64,000 nt of DNA from Caballeronia sp. dw_19 (GTDB lineage Bacteria > Pseudomonadota > Gammaproteobacteria > Burkholderiales > Burkholderiaceae). Within the stretch, counting starts at the first letter, position 1. Each line of letters starts with the position of its first letter. The translations under genes were made by a program, and so were the position numbers. The stretch is taken from NCBI RefSeq assembly GCF_018449515.1, contig NZ_JAAVUQ010000028.1:1-64000 (forward strand). The letters run 5' to 3'. The notes beneath the pieces are model-generated. The model did not search any database. It had not been told where the DNA came from and was given only the letters and a program-made list of their open reading frames with translations. Below, piece by piece: positions 33,386 through 43,636 of this stretch.

Positions 33386-34009
33386 GTGGCACGTTATACC
33401 GGTCCTAAAGCAAAGCTGTCCCGCCGTGAAGGTACTGATCTTTTCCTGAAGAGCGCACGCCGCTCCCTCGCCGACAAGTGCAAGCTCGATAGCAAGCCGG
33501 GTCAGCATGGCCGCACGTCTGGCGCTCGTACGTCCGACTACGGTACGCAGTTGCGTGAAAAGCAAAAAGTGAAGCGTATTTACGGCGTGCTCGAACGTCA
33601 GTTCCGCCGTTACTTCGCTGAAGCCGATCGCCGCAAGGGCCCGACGGGCGAAAACCTGCTGCAATTGCTTGAGTCGCGTCTCGACAACGTCGTGTATCGC
33701 ATGGGCTTCGGCTCGACGCGTGCTGAAGCGCGTCAACTGGTCGGTCACAAGTCGATCACGGTGAACGGCGTGGTGAACAACATCCCGTCGATGCAAGTTA
33801 AGGCTGGTGACGTGGTTGCTGTTCGCGAACAGTCGAAGAAGCAAGTGCGGATTCTGGAAGCTCTGAATCTGGCCGAGCAAGGCGGAATGCCGAGCTGGGT
33901 TGCGGTCGATGCCAAGAAGTTCGAAGGCACGTTCAAGTCGATGCCGGAACGCAGCGATATCGCTGGCGACATCAACGAAAGCCTGATCGTCGAATTGTAT
34001 TCGCGGTAA
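33386..34009 (+). CDS. rpsD: 30S ribosomal protein S4
   Basis: A 207-residue primary 16S-binding protein, and in E. coli the alpha operon repressor. The start is GTG 33386 ([16 protein letters not shown]) behind [17 protein letters not shown] and the S4 RNA-binding domain [20 protein letters not shown]...HKSITVNG are visible. Length equals E. coli S4 plus one. Confidence 0.97.
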   Translation: MARYTGPKAKLSRREGTDLFLKSARRSLADKCKLDSKPGQHGRTSGARTSDYGTQLREKQKVKRIYGVLERQFRRYFAEADRRKGPTGENLLQLLESRLDNVVYRMGFGSTRAEARQLVGHKSITVNGVVNNIPSMQVKAGDVVAVREQSKKQVRILEALNLAEQGGMPSWVAVDAKKFEGTFKSMPERSDIAGDINESLIVELYSR

Positions 34010-34021
34010 ATCGGATTAACG

Positions 34022-34063
34022 GCCGGGGAGCCCTGATTGCCGAAGGCAAGGGGCTACCTCGGC
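34022..34063 (+). other. Long composite hairpin between rpsD and rpoA
   Basis: Three nested stems stack: GCCGGGG (34022-34028) / CCTCGGC (34057-34063), AGCCC (34029-34033) / GGGCT (34051-34055) and TTGCC (34037-34041) / GGCAA (34045-34049) closing a GAA loop. It ends 71 bp before rpoA. There is no T-run, so a translational or processing element is more likely than a terminator. Confidence 0.5.
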
Positions 34064-34134
34064 TGTCTATTTTCGGGTTGTCACCGGTCAGCCTTATCGG
34101 CGTAACGAGCCGAGGGTATTGAAAAGGAAAACCT

Positions 34135-35112
34135 ATGCAAACCAGTTTGTTGAAGCCCAAGATTATTGCAGTTGAATCGCTTGGCGACAGTCACGCGAAA
34201 GTGGTCATGGAGCCGTTCGAACGCGGTTATGGTCACACCTTGGGTAACGCGCTTCGGCGTGTGCTGTTGTCGTCGATGATTGGTTATGCGCCGACCGAAG
34301 TGACGATTGCTGGCGTCGTGCATGAATATTCTACGCTCGACGGCGTGCAAGAAGATGTGGTCAACCTGCTGTTGAATTTGAAGGGCGTCGTTTTCAAGCT
34401 GCATAACCGCGATGAAGTCACGGTTACGCTGCGCAAGGAAGGCGAAGGCGTTGTCACGGCCGGCGATATCGAACTCGCGCACGATTGCGAAGTTATCAAT
34501 CCGGATCACGTGATTGCGCATCTGTCGAAGGGCGGCAAGCTCGACGTTCAGATCAAGATCGAAAAAGGCCGCGGTTATGTGCCGGGCAATGTGCGCCGTT
34601 ATGGCGAAGATTCGGCGAAGATCATTGGCCGTATCGTGCTTGACGCGTCGTTCTCGCCGGTGCTCCGCGTGAGCTACGCCGTTGAAAGCGCTCGCGTTGA
34701 GCAGCGTACCGACCTCGACAAGCTCGTGATGAACATTGAAACCAACGGCGTGATTTCGCCCGAGGAAGCAATTCGTCAATCGGCTCGTATCCTGGTCGAC
34801 CAGTTGTCGGTATTTGCCGCACTGGAAGGCACGGAAGCAGCGGCAGAAGCACCGTCGCGCGCGCCGCAGATCGATCCGATCCTGTTGCGTCCGGTGGACG
34901 ATCTCGAACTGACGGTTCGTTCCGCGAACTGCCTGAAGGCCGAGAACATCTATTACATCGGCGATTTGATTCAGCGCACGGAAAACGAATTGCTCAAGAC
35001 GCCTAATCTCGGTCGGAAGTCGCTGAACGAGATCAAGGAAGTCCTGGCTTCGCGTGGTCTGACGTTAGGTATGAAACTCGAAAACTGGCCGCCGGCCGGT
35101 CTCGACAAGTAA
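34135..35112 (+). CDS. rpoA: DNA-directed RNA polymerase subunit alpha
   Basis: A 325-residue subunit that nucleates polymerase assembly and contacts activators and UP elements. The N-terminal domain contains [20 protein letters not shown] near residues 29-48. The C-terminal domain contains [17 protein letters not shown] and [19 protein letters not shown]. Its stop is followed within 24 bp by a terminator-like hairpin before rplQ. Confidence 0.98.
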   Translation: MQTSLLKPKIIAVESLGDSHAKVVMEPFERGYGHTLGNALRRVLLSSMIGYAPTEVTIAGVVHEYSTLDGVQEDVVNLLLNLKGVVFKLHNRDEVTVTLRKEGEGVVTAGDIELAHDCEVINPDHVIAHLSKGGKLDVQIKIEKGRGYVPGNVRRYGEDSAKIIGRIVLDASFSPVLRVSYAVESARVEQRTDLDKLVMNIETNGVISPEEAIRQSARILVDQLSVFAALEGTEAAAEAPSRAPQIDPILLRPVDDLELTVRSANCLKAENIYYIGDLIQRTENELLKTPNLGRKSLNEIKEVLASRGLTLGMKLENWPPAGLDK

Positions 35113-35135
35113 GGTTCAAGCAGTACGCTTGACTG

Positions 35136-35178
35136 GCAAAGATGCGGATTTTCCTTTAAAATCCGCATCTTGCTTTTT
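35136..35178 (+). terminator. Intrinsic terminator between rpoA and rplQ
   Basis: A perfect 13-bp stem, AGATGCGGATTTT (35140-35152) / AAAATCCGCATCT (35158-35170), extends further with one bulged A and is followed by TTTTT at 35174-35178. It lies inside the alpha operon. rplQ must then be reached by readthrough or by an unseen promoter in 35179-35254. Confidence 0.75.
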
Positions 35179-35254
35179 CTACGACCGGCCCGTGCGCTCA
35201 AAAGAGACGCAATAGAAGAGCTGGATCTAAACTTGTTTAATTAGGAAATTCAAA

Positions 35255-35650
35255 ATGCGCCATAAACATGGTTTGCGGAAACTGAACCGCACGAGCAGCC
35301 ACCGTCTGGCTATGCTCCGTAATATGTCGAACTCGCTGATCGCGCACGAAGTCATCAAGACGACGCTGCCGAAAGCTAAAGAACTCCGTAAAGTTGTCGA
35401 GCCGCTAATCACGCTCGGCAAGAAGCCGTCGCTGGCAAATCGTCGCCTGGCGTTCAACCGCCTGCGCGATCGTGACTCCGTCGCGAAGCTGTTTGAAGTG
35501 CTCGGCCCGCGCTTTGAAAAGCGTCCGGGTGGATATCTGAGCATCCTGAAGTTCGGCTTCCGTAATGGTGACAACGCGCCGATGGCGCTAGTCATGCTGA
35601 TGGATCGTCCGGAACTCGCCGACGGCGACGACGTGCAAGAAGCTGAATAA
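35255..35650 (+). CDS. rplQ: 50S ribosomal protein L17
   Basis: A 131-residue protein at the tunnel exit region. [24 protein letters not shown] and [24 protein letters not shown] are diagnostic. It closes the ribosomal macrocluster and is followed by a terminator. Confidence 0.97.
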   Translation: MRHKHGLRKLNRTSSHRLAMLRNMSNSLIAHEVIKTTLPKAKELRKVVEPLITLGKKPSLANRRLAFNRLRDRDSVAKLFEVLGPRFEKRPGGYLSILKFGFRNGDNAPMALVMLMDRPELADGDDVQEAE

Positions 35651-35670
35651 GCTAGCACGCTGTTGATCGA

Positions 35671-35699
35671 AAAAGGCCAAGCTTTTGCTTGGCCTTTTT
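35671..35699 (+). terminator. Rho-independent terminator after rplQ
   Basis: GGCCAAGC (35675-35682) pairs with GCTTGGCC (35687-35694) around TTTT, with A residues before and five T residues after. It marks the end of the alpha operon. Confidence 0.9.
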
Positions 35700-35805
35700 G
35701 TATTGCGCACGGGGTTTGAATTGCTGGTAGTCAACGCTTGCGCCGCGGGTCATAGGCCGATTGGCTGAATGCAGGTTGTCGACGGGCAGTGCTAGGATTG
35801 CGTGA

Positions 35806-36162
35806 ATGTCCATCGTATCGGAGCTTTCCGTGAACACGCCCGTTGTCCTCGTTCTTACGACATTGCCCGACAGCGAGGCGGCGTCAGCGCTCGCGCAACA
35901 AGTGATAGACACACGGCTTGCCGCCTGTGTGACGGAGTTCGGCATGGTCAAGTCGCGGTATCGGTGGAACGGTAAGGTTGAGGCCGCCGAGGAGCTTCAG
36001 CTTCTGTTCAAGACGAGCCTCGCACGCAGCGACGAACTGACGCGTTTTATCGAAGCGAATCATCCTTATGAAACACCTGAAATTGTCTCGTGGCAGGCGG
36101 ATGCATCGGCTGCTTATGGGCAATGGATCACCGCGGAAACTCAACGTCCTCTTAATGTTTAA
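35806..36162 (+). CDS. cutA: Divalent cation tolerance protein CutA
   Basis: A small trimeric protein linked to copper and other divalent-ion tolerance. At 118 residues it matches the CutA1 fold, with LVLTTLPD at the N-terminus, RLAACVTEFG then SRYRWNGKVE, and NHPYETPEIV at the C-terminus. ATG 35806 follows AGGA by 8 bases. GTG 35830 behind GGAG would give a 110-residue form closer to E. coli CutA, so the start is uncertain. The end overlaps dsbD by 8 bases, and the same pair order (cutA-dsbD) occurs in E. coli. Confidence 0.9.
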   Translation: MSIVSELSVNTPVVLVLTTLPDSEAASALAQQVIDTRLAACVTEFGMVKSRYRWNGKVEAAEELQLLFKTSLARSDELTRFIEANHPYETPEIVSWQADASAAYGQWITAETQRPLNV

Positions 36163-38005
36163 GCCCTTTGCCTTCTCCGCGCGCCGGCCGCTCGACGCAG
36201 TGCTCATGCTGGTGTCGTGCTTCGTGCTGTTGCTCTGCTCGATCTCGCCGGGCCACGCCGCCGACGACTTTCTCGACCCGGCGGTCGCGTTCAAATTCAG
36301 CGCCACGGAGAAACCGGGCGAGATCGACGTGCGATATAAGGTCGCAGATGGGTATTACATGTACCGCGAGCGTTTTGCGTTTGCGGTGAAGAATGGGACG
36401 GCGACGCTTGGCGAGCCGCAATTACCCGCAGGCAAGGTTCACTTCGATCAGACGTTCAACAAGGACGTGGAAACGTATCGCGGCGAACTTGTGATCCGGA
36501 TTCCGGTGAAGCAGGCCTCCGGCCCCTTTGATGTTGCCGTCACGTCGCAGGGTTGTGCCGACCAGGGCATTTGTTATCCGCCGATGGAGCGCGTTTACCA
36601 CGTAAGCGGAGCCGCGCTGCAAGCCGCCAATGTCAGTGGTCAGGCGCTATCGGCCAGCACCAGTGAAGTGCCTTGGTACGAACGCGCGACCAACGCTGAC
36701 TACGCGCAATCCTTGCTCGAAAGCGGAGGCTTTTTCGCGATCATCGGCTTGTACTTCGTGGCGGGTGTCGTGTTGAGCTTGCTGCCTTGCTCTTACCCGA
36801 TGATTCCCATTCTTTCGGCGATCATCATTGGGGAAGGCGCTCGCGTGACGCGATCGCGAGGGTTCGGGTTATCGGCGGCGTATGTGCTTGGCATGGCGCT
36901 CGTCTACACGGCGCTAGGCGTGCTCGCCGCGATGATCGGGCAGAGTCTTGGCGCGTGGCTCCAGAACCCCTGGGTGCTCGGCGCGTTCGGCGTGCTGCTG
37001 GCGGTATTCGCGTTCACGCTGATTGCCGGTGTCGATATTGCATTGCCCGCGCGCTGGCAAAACAGCGTCAACCAGGCGTCGCAGAAGCGATCGGGAGGGA
37101 AGGTTGTCGCTGTTGTCGTAATGGGCGCGTTGTCGGCGCTTGTGGTCGGCGCGTGCATGACCGCGCCGCTCTTCGCCGTGCTCGCATTCATCGCGCATAC
37201 GGGCAGTGCGCTGCTCGGCGGTGCTGCGTTGTTCTCCATGGGCGTTGGGCTCGGCGTGCCGCTGCTGATCATCGGGCTTGGCGCAGGCACGCTGCTGCCG
37301 CGCGCAGGGAACTGGATGGACGGCGTGAAGGTGTTCTTTGGCGTCGTGTTGCTGGCGGCGGCATTGTGGATCGTGTGGCCGGTGCTGAGTGCGGTCGCGC
37401 AGATGGCTTTGGCAGCGTTGTGGCTGCTTATAGCGGCGGCCGCGCTGGGGCTATTTACGTCGGGTGCTGCAGCGGTGTCGATATGGCGCAAGCTAGGTCG
37501 TGGATTCGGCGCCGCGCTCGCTATCTGGGGCGCTACGTTGCTCGTTGGACTCGCGGCGGGATCTACGGATCCGCTTCGGCCACTTGCTGTATTTACGGCG
37601 CGGACAGGTTCCGGCACCGAGGCCAACGCACAGCAATCAGCGCCAGGAGAGACTTTCGCGCCGGTCAGGTCGTCGGCGGAACTGGATCTGGCGCTCAAGG
37701 CCGCTGGCCGCCCGGCCATGCTCGATTTCTACGCTGACTGGTGCGTATCGTGCAAGGAGATGGAACATCTCACGTTCAGCGACCCGCGAGTACGCGCGCG
37801 CCTGGCGCAACTTAACCTGCTGCGCGCAGACGTCACGGCGAATAATCTCGACGATCAGGCATTGCTCAAGCGCTTCAAACTGTTCGGGCCGCCGGGCATC
37901 ATCTTCTTCGACGCGCAAGGCAACGAAGTGGTGCGGGTCGTTGGATACGAGTCGGCGGATACGTTCTTGAAGAGCCTGGACAAGCTCTCCGTTCCTACGA
38001 CGTGA
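36155..38005 (+). CDS. dsbD: Thiol:disulfide interchange protein DsbD
   Basis: A 616-residue inner-membrane reductase that passes electrons from cytoplasmic thioredoxin to periplasmic disulfide isomerases and to cytochrome c maturation. The start is ATG 36155 overlapping the cutA end. A signal peptide ends near GHAA (residue 36). The N-terminal domain has CADQGICYPP, the membrane core has LLPCSYPMIP and GACMTAPLF with one cysteine each, and the C-terminal thioredoxin domain has Cys530-V-S-Cys533. All six functional cysteines are therefore present. Confidence 0.95.
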   Translation: MFKPFAFSARRPLDAVLMLVSCFVLLLCSISPGHAADDFLDPAVAFKFSATEKPGEIDVRYKVADGYYMYRERFAFAVKNGTATLGEPQLPAGKVHFDQTFNKDVETYRGELVIRIPVKQASGPFDVAVTSQGCADQGICYPPMERVYHVSGAALQAANVSGQALSASTSEVPWYERATNADYAQSLLESGGFFAIIGLYFVAGVVLSLLPCSYPMIPILSAIIIGEGARVTRSRGFGLSAAYVLGMALVYTALGVLAAMIGQSLGAWLQNPWVLGAFGVLLAVFAFTLIAGVDIALPARWQNSVNQASQKRSGGKVVAVVVMGALSALVVGACMTAPLFAVLAFIAHTGSALLGGAALFSMGVGLGVPLLIIGLGAGTLLPRAGNWMDGVKVFFGVVLLAAALWIVWPVLSAVAQMALAALWLLIAAAALGLFTSGAAAVSIWRKLGRGFGAALAIWGATLLVGLAAGSTDPLRPLAVFTARTGSGTEANAQQSAPGETFAPVRSSAELDLALKAAGRPAMLDFYADWCVSCKEMEHLTFSDPRVRARLAQLNLLRADVTANNLDDQALLKRFKLFGPPGIIFFDAQGNEVVRVVGYESADTFLKSLDKLSVPTT

Positions 38006-38193
38006 TTTTCGACGCGAGTAAATTGACGTGCGTTCGGAATCCGGACGTGCGTTGTGTTTCTCCAGGATCAGCAATTCGAACCATCGCGCGGTCCTGACAA
38101 CGAACGCCACGACGCCAAGCAATCGGGCGACGACGTTCTCAAGTCACGAGCCACCGCGCCGCCGCGTCAACACCCCACAACTCGCCGATCCCG

Positions 38194-39246
<1,053 letters not shown>

Positions 39247-39292
39247 TCAACTGCCGCAACCGCCACAGGCATGGGGCAGTACCGCCTCCAGA

Positions 39293-39321
39293 ACCATTTC
39301 GAGACAATGGTATATCATACC
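39293..39321 (+). promoter_or_regulatory. Overlapping palindromes at the presumed promoter of the small RNA
   Basis: ACCATT (39293-39298) / AATGGT (39306-39311), spaced by 7 bp, overlaps GGTAT (39309-39313) / ATACC (39317-39321), spaced by 3. TATCAT (39313-39318) is the best -10 on the plus strand, but no good -35 is visible. The region lies between hemB and the RNA and could hold an operator for either. Function is inference. Confidence 0.4.
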
Positions 39322-39324
39322 GAT

Positions 39325-39439
39325 CGAGGTAGGCGCCTGGCGCCGAGCTCCCCGCTTCTCCTCCCTGAGCGGGTGCCTGTGATGATCGTAAAGGATTCGA
39401 TCAGGCTGTTTGACCCGCCGTCATGCGGCGGGTTTTTTT
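39325..39439 (+). ncRNA. Candidate trans-acting small RNA next to engB
   Basis: About 115 nt with no reading frame of note. One hairpin, CCCGCT (39351-39356) / AGCGGG (39368-39373), exposes the loop TCTCCTCCCTG, which is complementary to Shine-Dalgarno sequences. A second, TGATCG (39383-39388) / CGATCA (39398-39403), has loop TAAAGGATT. The 3' end is a Rho-independent terminator, CCCGCCG (39414-39420) / CGGCGGG (39426-39432), then seven T residues. No plus-strand gene lies upstream that this terminator could serve. The RNA faces the 3' end of engB on the opposite strand, the same arrangement as Spot 42 and engB (yihA) in E. coli. The 5' end is approximate. Confidence 0.6.
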
Positions 39440-39509
39440 ATGCCGGCCGACTACGAATCATCTCCACATTCGCCTCAACGCCTCTCCCCAGGCGGCACTT
39501 GACCTTATT

Positions 39510-40175
39510 TCACTGCGCTTCGTCTTCCGGCGCGATTTCCTCGGTTGCTTTCGGAATCAGCCAGCTTTCGATTTTCTCGTGGGCTTCATCGAGCCCAACG
39601 CGCTTGAGCGCCGAGAAAAGCTGCAGCGTCAATTCGCCGCGATATCCGGCCGCCGTGTACTCCTCGAATGCTTTCTTGGTTGCGCGCAAAGTATTGATGC
39701 TTTCCTGCCGCGTCAATTTGTCGCATTTGGTCAGTAAAGCGTGAATTGGCTTTCCCGTGGGCGCAAACCACTCGAGCATGATCTTGTCGAGTTCGGTCAG
39801 CGGACGACGCGAATCCATCATCAGGATCATGCCAACCAGCTGCGCGCGGCTCTGCAAATACGTGGACAGCAACTGCTGCCAATGCAGCTTGGCGTTACCT
39901 GAAACTTCCGCGTACCCATATCCCGGCAAGTCGACCACATGTGCCCTGGGCTGGTCCGCCGGGCCGATTGCAAAGTAGTTGATGTGCTGTGTGCGCCCGG
40001 GCGTCTTGCTGGCGAACGCCAGCCGCTTCTGGTTGCACAGCAGGTTGATGGCCGTCGACTTGCCCGCATTTGAGCGGCCCGCGAAAGCGATCTCCGGCTG
40101 GGGCGTCGGCGGCAGGTCCTTCAGGTGGTTGACCGTTGTAAAGAAACGGGCTTGATGGAGCAGGAATGACGACAT
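39510..40175 (-). CDS. engB: Ribosome biogenesis GTP-binding protein EngB (YsxC/YihA)
   Basis: A 221-residue GTPase needed for 50S subunit assembly. G1 [10 protein letters not shown]3 DLPGYGYAE and G4 TKCDK are clear. The start is placed at 40175 ([18 protein letters not shown]), the position where family similarity begins; no strong ribosome site is visible, and an upstream ATG at 40316 would add 47 residues unlike the family. The acidic C-terminal tail ([10 protein letters not shown]) ends the protein. Confidence 0.94.
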   Translation of the reverse strand: MSSFLLHQARFFTTVNHLKDLPPTPQPEIAFAGRSNAGKSTAINLLCNQKRLAFASKTPGRTQHINYFAIGPADQPRAHVVDLPGYGYAEVSGNAKLHWQQLLSTYLQSRAQLVGMILMMDSRRPLTELDKIMLEWFAPTGKPIHALLTKCDKLTRQESINTLRATKKAFEEYTAAGYRGELTLQLFSALKRVGLDEAHEKIESWLIPKATEEIAPEDEAQ

Positions 40176-40252
40176 GGGAAGACCGAAAGTGAAATTCTGT
40201 GGAAACTCGAGCTGTAAGGAGCCACTGAATACTGGGCTTGCCCCGACTGGCG

Positions 40253-40281
40253 TCTTTGCGTTTAGCGAGTTATTGTACAAT
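40253..40281 (+). promoter_or_regulatory. Possible promoter of the cytochrome c gene
   Basis: TACAAT (40276-40281) is a fair -10, with TCTTTG 17 bp upstream as a poor -35. TTGTAC occurs twice around it (40274 and 40289). This lies in the 311-bp divergent gap between engB and the cytochrome gene, which otherwise holds nothing I can identify. Confidence 0.3.
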
Positions 40282-40486
40282 ACGACGGTTGTACGAAGAC
40301 CAGCCAGGGCACGCAAGACCCAAGCGGGATAAGGAGTGAGACAGGTTTGAAGACAGATTTCAGGGCGCGCGCCGGGTGACTTTTTATCCCGTATCGAGTC
40401 CTCTGTCGGGTGTCTTGCAGTGCATCGGTAACCGTCGTTTTTTGCAGAACCTCACATTCTCACAAGACGAAAAACAGGGTACTCGA

Positions 40487-41155
40487 ATGAACCGACTGTA
40501 CAAGACTCTGATGGTCCTGGAATTAGCAGCAGCATTAGGAGCGGGGTTGGTAGGCTGGACAGTCACAGCGCAAGCGGCAGACGCGGGCACACCCGCCAAG
40601 CCTGACGTGACAAGGGGCCAGGCAATTGCCACCCAGGTTTGCGCAGCGTGTCACGGAGCAGACGGCAACAGCGCCGGCGGCGCATTTCCGAAGCTCGCAG
40701 GCCAGCATGCCGAGTACATCGTCAAGCAGTTGAAGGATTACAAGACGCAGCCGGGCGCGAAAGAGCCGGCGCGCAAGAACCCCATCATGGCGGGCATTGC
40801 GGGCGCATTGAACGATCAGGACATGGTCAACGTGGCGGCTTATTTTGAGACGCAGAAGGCCAAACCGGGTTACGCGCGTGACAAGAACACCGTGCCAGTT
40901 GGGCAGAAGATTTACCGTGGGGGCATTGCTGACCGAGGCGTCCCGGCGTGTGCCGCGTGTCATGGTGCAACCGGCATGGGCGTGCCGGTGCAGTATCCGC
41001 GGTTGTCGGGACAATGGTCCGACTACACGGCCGCGCAACTCACAGCGTTTGCGCAGGGTACGCGCAACAACAGTGAGCCAATGCACACCATCGCATTGCG
41101 CTTGAATGAGGCGGAAGTGAAGGCGGTGGCAGACTACATTGCAGGCCTTCATTGA
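40487..41155 (+). CDS. Di-haem cytochrome c, c4 type, periplasmic
   Basis: A 222-residue exported electron carrier. A signal peptide runs to about TAQA-A (residue 30). Two haem sites are CAACH at residues 52-56 and CAACH at 155-159, each in a similar half, with probable axial Met101 (NPIMAGI) and Met199 (EPMHTI). The duplicated domain is typical of cytochrome c4. The start is ATG 40487, which gives the signal peptide; a longer frame is not supported. It is followed by a terminator and then by the resB-ccsB assembly genes. Confidence 0.92.
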   Translation: MNRLYKTLMVLELAAALGAGLVGWTVTAQAADAGTPAKPDVTRGQAIATQVCAACHGADGNSAGGAFPKLAGQHAEYIVKQLKDYKTQPGAKEPARKNPIMAGIAGALNDQDMVNVAAYFETQKAKPGYARDKNTVPVGQKIYRGGIADRGVPACAACHGATGMGVPVQYPRLSGQWSDYTAAQLTAFAQGTRNNSEPMHTIALRLNEAEVKAVADYIAGLH

Positions 41156-41333
41156 CTGTCATTAACCGTCACTGACGGTCCGTAATGGTCCGAATGATCC
41201 GCCTGCAGCAAGCGCGGGTCTGCATTAAGATGCGCGCAGCGTCGCCCGGACGTCACATGCGCGAGTCATAGTCGAGAAGTCATAGTCGAATGTGTTACGA
41301 AGCCGGTCCGACGAGGCCGGCGCGCAAAATAAG

Positions 41334-41383
41334 AAAAAGGGTGGGACGCCGGTCAAAGACCGCTTGCGTCTCCACCCTTTTTT
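41334..41383 (+). terminator. Terminator after the cytochrome c gene
   Basis: GGGTGGGACGC (41339-41349) pairs with GCGTCTCCACCC (41366-41377) with one bulge, with CGGTC (41350-41354) / GACCG (41358-41362) stacked inside. Six T residues follow, and A residues precede. It ends 20 bp before resB, so resB needs readthrough or its own promoter. Confidence 0.85.
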
Positions 41384-41403
41384 GCTGGTCAGCCGGAGTT
41401 TGA

Positions 41404-43632
41404 ATGAGCGTCACCACGTCGGGATTGCAGTCGAAGTCGAGCCGTAGCAGCGTGCGTCAGGCCATCGAAGTCATTAGTTCGATGCGCTTCGCTATCTCGC
41501 TGCTCGTCATCCTCGCGATAGCAAGCATTATTGGTACGGTTCTTACGCAAGAAGACCCGTACCCGAATTACGTCAATCAGTTCGGTCCGTTCTGGGCCGA
41601 TATCTTCCGCGGCCTGAGCCTCTACAACGTGTATAGCGCGTGGTGGTTCTTGCTGATCCTGGCGTTCCTGGTGATCTCGGTGTCGCTGTGCGTGATCCGC
41701 AATGGCCCGAAGATGATCGCGGACATGAAGAGCTGGAAGGATCGGGTGCGCGAAGGCAGCCTGCGCGCGTTCCATCACAAGGGCGAATTCCCGCTGGTGC
41801 CCGAGTCGCGTGCCGAGACCGCCGCCAAGCTGCAACGCCTCGCGGGCAAGATGGGCTACAAGTTTGTCACGCGCGAGACGGAGAGCGGCGCGACGCTGAT
41901 CGCGGCCAAGCGCGGCGCGCTGACGAAGCTCGGCTACATCTCGGCGCATCTGGCGTTCGTGATCATCTGCATTGGCGGCTTGCTGGACAGCAATTTGCCA
42001 ATCAAGCTGCAGATGTTGCTCTTCAACAAGACGCCGATTGCATCGAACGAAGTCATCAACGACATTGCGCCGAATCATCGCCTGCCGACGTCGAATCCCA
42101 CGTTCCGCGGTTACGCCTGGGTGCCGGAAGGGCAGCATGTCGCAACCGCTATCCTGAATCAGCAGGACGGCTCGCTGATCCAGGATCTGCCGTTCTCCAT
42201 CCAGCTCAACAAATTCATCGTTGATTATTACTCGACTGGCATGCCGAAGCTGTTTGCGAGCGATATCGTCGTGATCGATCATGCGACCGGCAAGCGCATC
42301 CCGGCACGGGTGGAAGTGAATGAACCGTTCACCTACGACGGTATTTCGATCTATCAATCGAGCTTCCAGGACGGCGGTTCGAAACTCGCCATGACCGCGT
42401 GGCCCATGTCCGGCGGCAGCGCGAAAACCACGCCGTTCGACGGCGCCATTGGCGGCACGGCGCCAATGAACCCGCAGATCATCGGCGGGCAGGGTGAAAC
42501 CGTGGAATTCACCGATTTCCGCGCGATCAACGTGGAAAACGTCACCGACGGCAGCGGTTCGATCGATACCCGCGGTGTCGGCCAGACGCAGACGTTGAAG
42601 CAGGCTTTCGATGAACGGCTGGGTTCCGGCGCGAAGACGTCGAAGCCGACGGATCTGCGTAACGTCGGGCCATCGGTGCAATACAAGGTGCGGGGCACGG
42701 ACGGCCAGGCGCGCGAGTTCAACAACTACATGCTGCCCGTCGACGTGCAAGGCCAGCCGATGTTCCTCGCCGGCATGCGCCTCAGCCCGAACGATCCGTT
42801 CCGCTATTTGCGCATTCCCGCCGACGAGCAAAGCTCGATCAAGCAGTGGATGAACCTGCGTGCCGCGCTGGAAACGCCCGCCATGCGCGACGAAGCGGCG
42901 CGTCGTTTCGCGAAGCGCTCGGTGCCGGAAGCAAACGCGGATTTGCAGAAACATCTGGAAGAAAGCGCGTCGCGGGTGCTGAACCTGTTCGCCGGGGCGG
43001 ACGAAACCGGCGTCGCGGCAGTTCCCGGGCAGCCGGGAGCCACATTGGGCGGTTTCCAGGCAATAGCGGGTTTTATCGATAAATCCGTGCCCAAGGGTGA
43101 ACAGGAAAAGGCGGCAGGCTTATTGCTGCGCATGCTGGAAGGCGCGACCTGGGATCTGTGGCAGATTTCGCGCGCTCAGAACGGCCTGCCTGAGGCTCCG
43201 CCGGACGCGAAAAACACGCAATTCGTGCAATCGTCGATCAATGCTCTTTCGGACAGCTTTCTGTACGGATCGCCGGTTTTTCTGCAACTCGATTCGTTCA
43301 GGCAGATCCAGGCTTCCGTGTTCCAGTTGACGCGCGCACCGGGTAAAAAAGTGGTGTATCTTGGCAGCCTTCTGCTCGTGTTCGGCATTTTCTCGATGTT
43401 TTACGTGCGTGAACGTCGTCTCTGGTTTTGGCTCAAAGACACATCAACGGGCGGTACGAGCGTGTTGATGGCAATGTCCACCGCGCGCCGTACGATCGAT
43501 TTCGAAAAGGAATTCGCGCGAACGCGCGACGCGATCGGCGCCATGCTGGGCGTCAAGTCACAGCCGGTAGCGCAATCACCGGAAACGCTCGAGGACACCA
43601 AGTCCTCCGGCTCGCAGGATTCAACTCGGTAA
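41404..43632 (+). CDS. resB: Cytochrome c biogenesis protein ResB (Ccs1)
   Basis: A 742-residue membrane protein of system II cytochrome c maturation. Together with CcsB it carries haem to the periplasm and attaches it to apocytochrome CXXCH. N-terminal helices lie near residues 30-47, 80-100 and 176-195, followed by a large periplasmic domain and a final helix near residue 655. Beta- and epsilonproteobacterial ResB proteins have such a large domain. ccsB starts 4 bases after its stop. The thioredoxin-like partner CcsX/ResA is not in the window. Confidence 0.94.
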   Translation: MSVTTSGLQSKSSRSSVRQAIEVISSMRFAISLLVILAIASIIGTVLTQEDPYPNYVNQFGPFWADIFRGLSLYNVYSAWWFLLILAFLVISVSLCVIRNGPKMIADMKSWKDRVREGSLRAFHHKGEFPLVPESRAETAAKLQRLAGKMGYKFVTRETESGATLIAAKRGALTKLGYISAHLAFVIICIGGLLDSNLPIKLQMLLFNKTPIASNEVINDIAPNHRLPTSNPTFRGYAWVPEGQHVATAILNQQDGSLIQDLPFSIQLNKFIVDYYSTGMPKLFASDIVVIDHATGKRIPARVEVNEPFTYDGISIYQSSFQDGGSKLAMTAWPMSGGSAKTTPFDGAIGGTAPMNPQIIGGQGETVEFTDFRAINVENVTDGSGSIDTRGVGQTQTLKQAFDERLGSGAKTSKPTDLRNVGPSVQYKVRGTDGQAREFNNYMLPVDVQGQPMFLAGMRLSPNDPFRYLRIPADEQSSIKQWMNLRAALETPAMRDEAARRFAKRSVPEANADLQKHLEESASRVLNLFAGADETGVAAVPGQPGATLGGFQAIAGFIDKSVPKGEQEKAAGLLLRMLEGATWDLWQISRAQNGLPEAPPDAKNTQFVQSSINALSDSFLYGSPVFLQLDSFRQIQASVFQLTRAPGKKVVYLGSLLLVFGIFSMFYVRERRLWFWLKDTSTGGTSVLMAMSTARRTIDFEKEFARTRDAIGAMLGVKSQPVAQSPETLEDTKSSGSQDSTR

Positions 43633-43636
43633 GAAC

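Noticed and set aside
39433-39509. Terminator at 39414 as the end of engB
   Set aside because: The T-run is on the plus strand only. On the minus strand the hairpin is not followed by T residues, so it does not serve engB.
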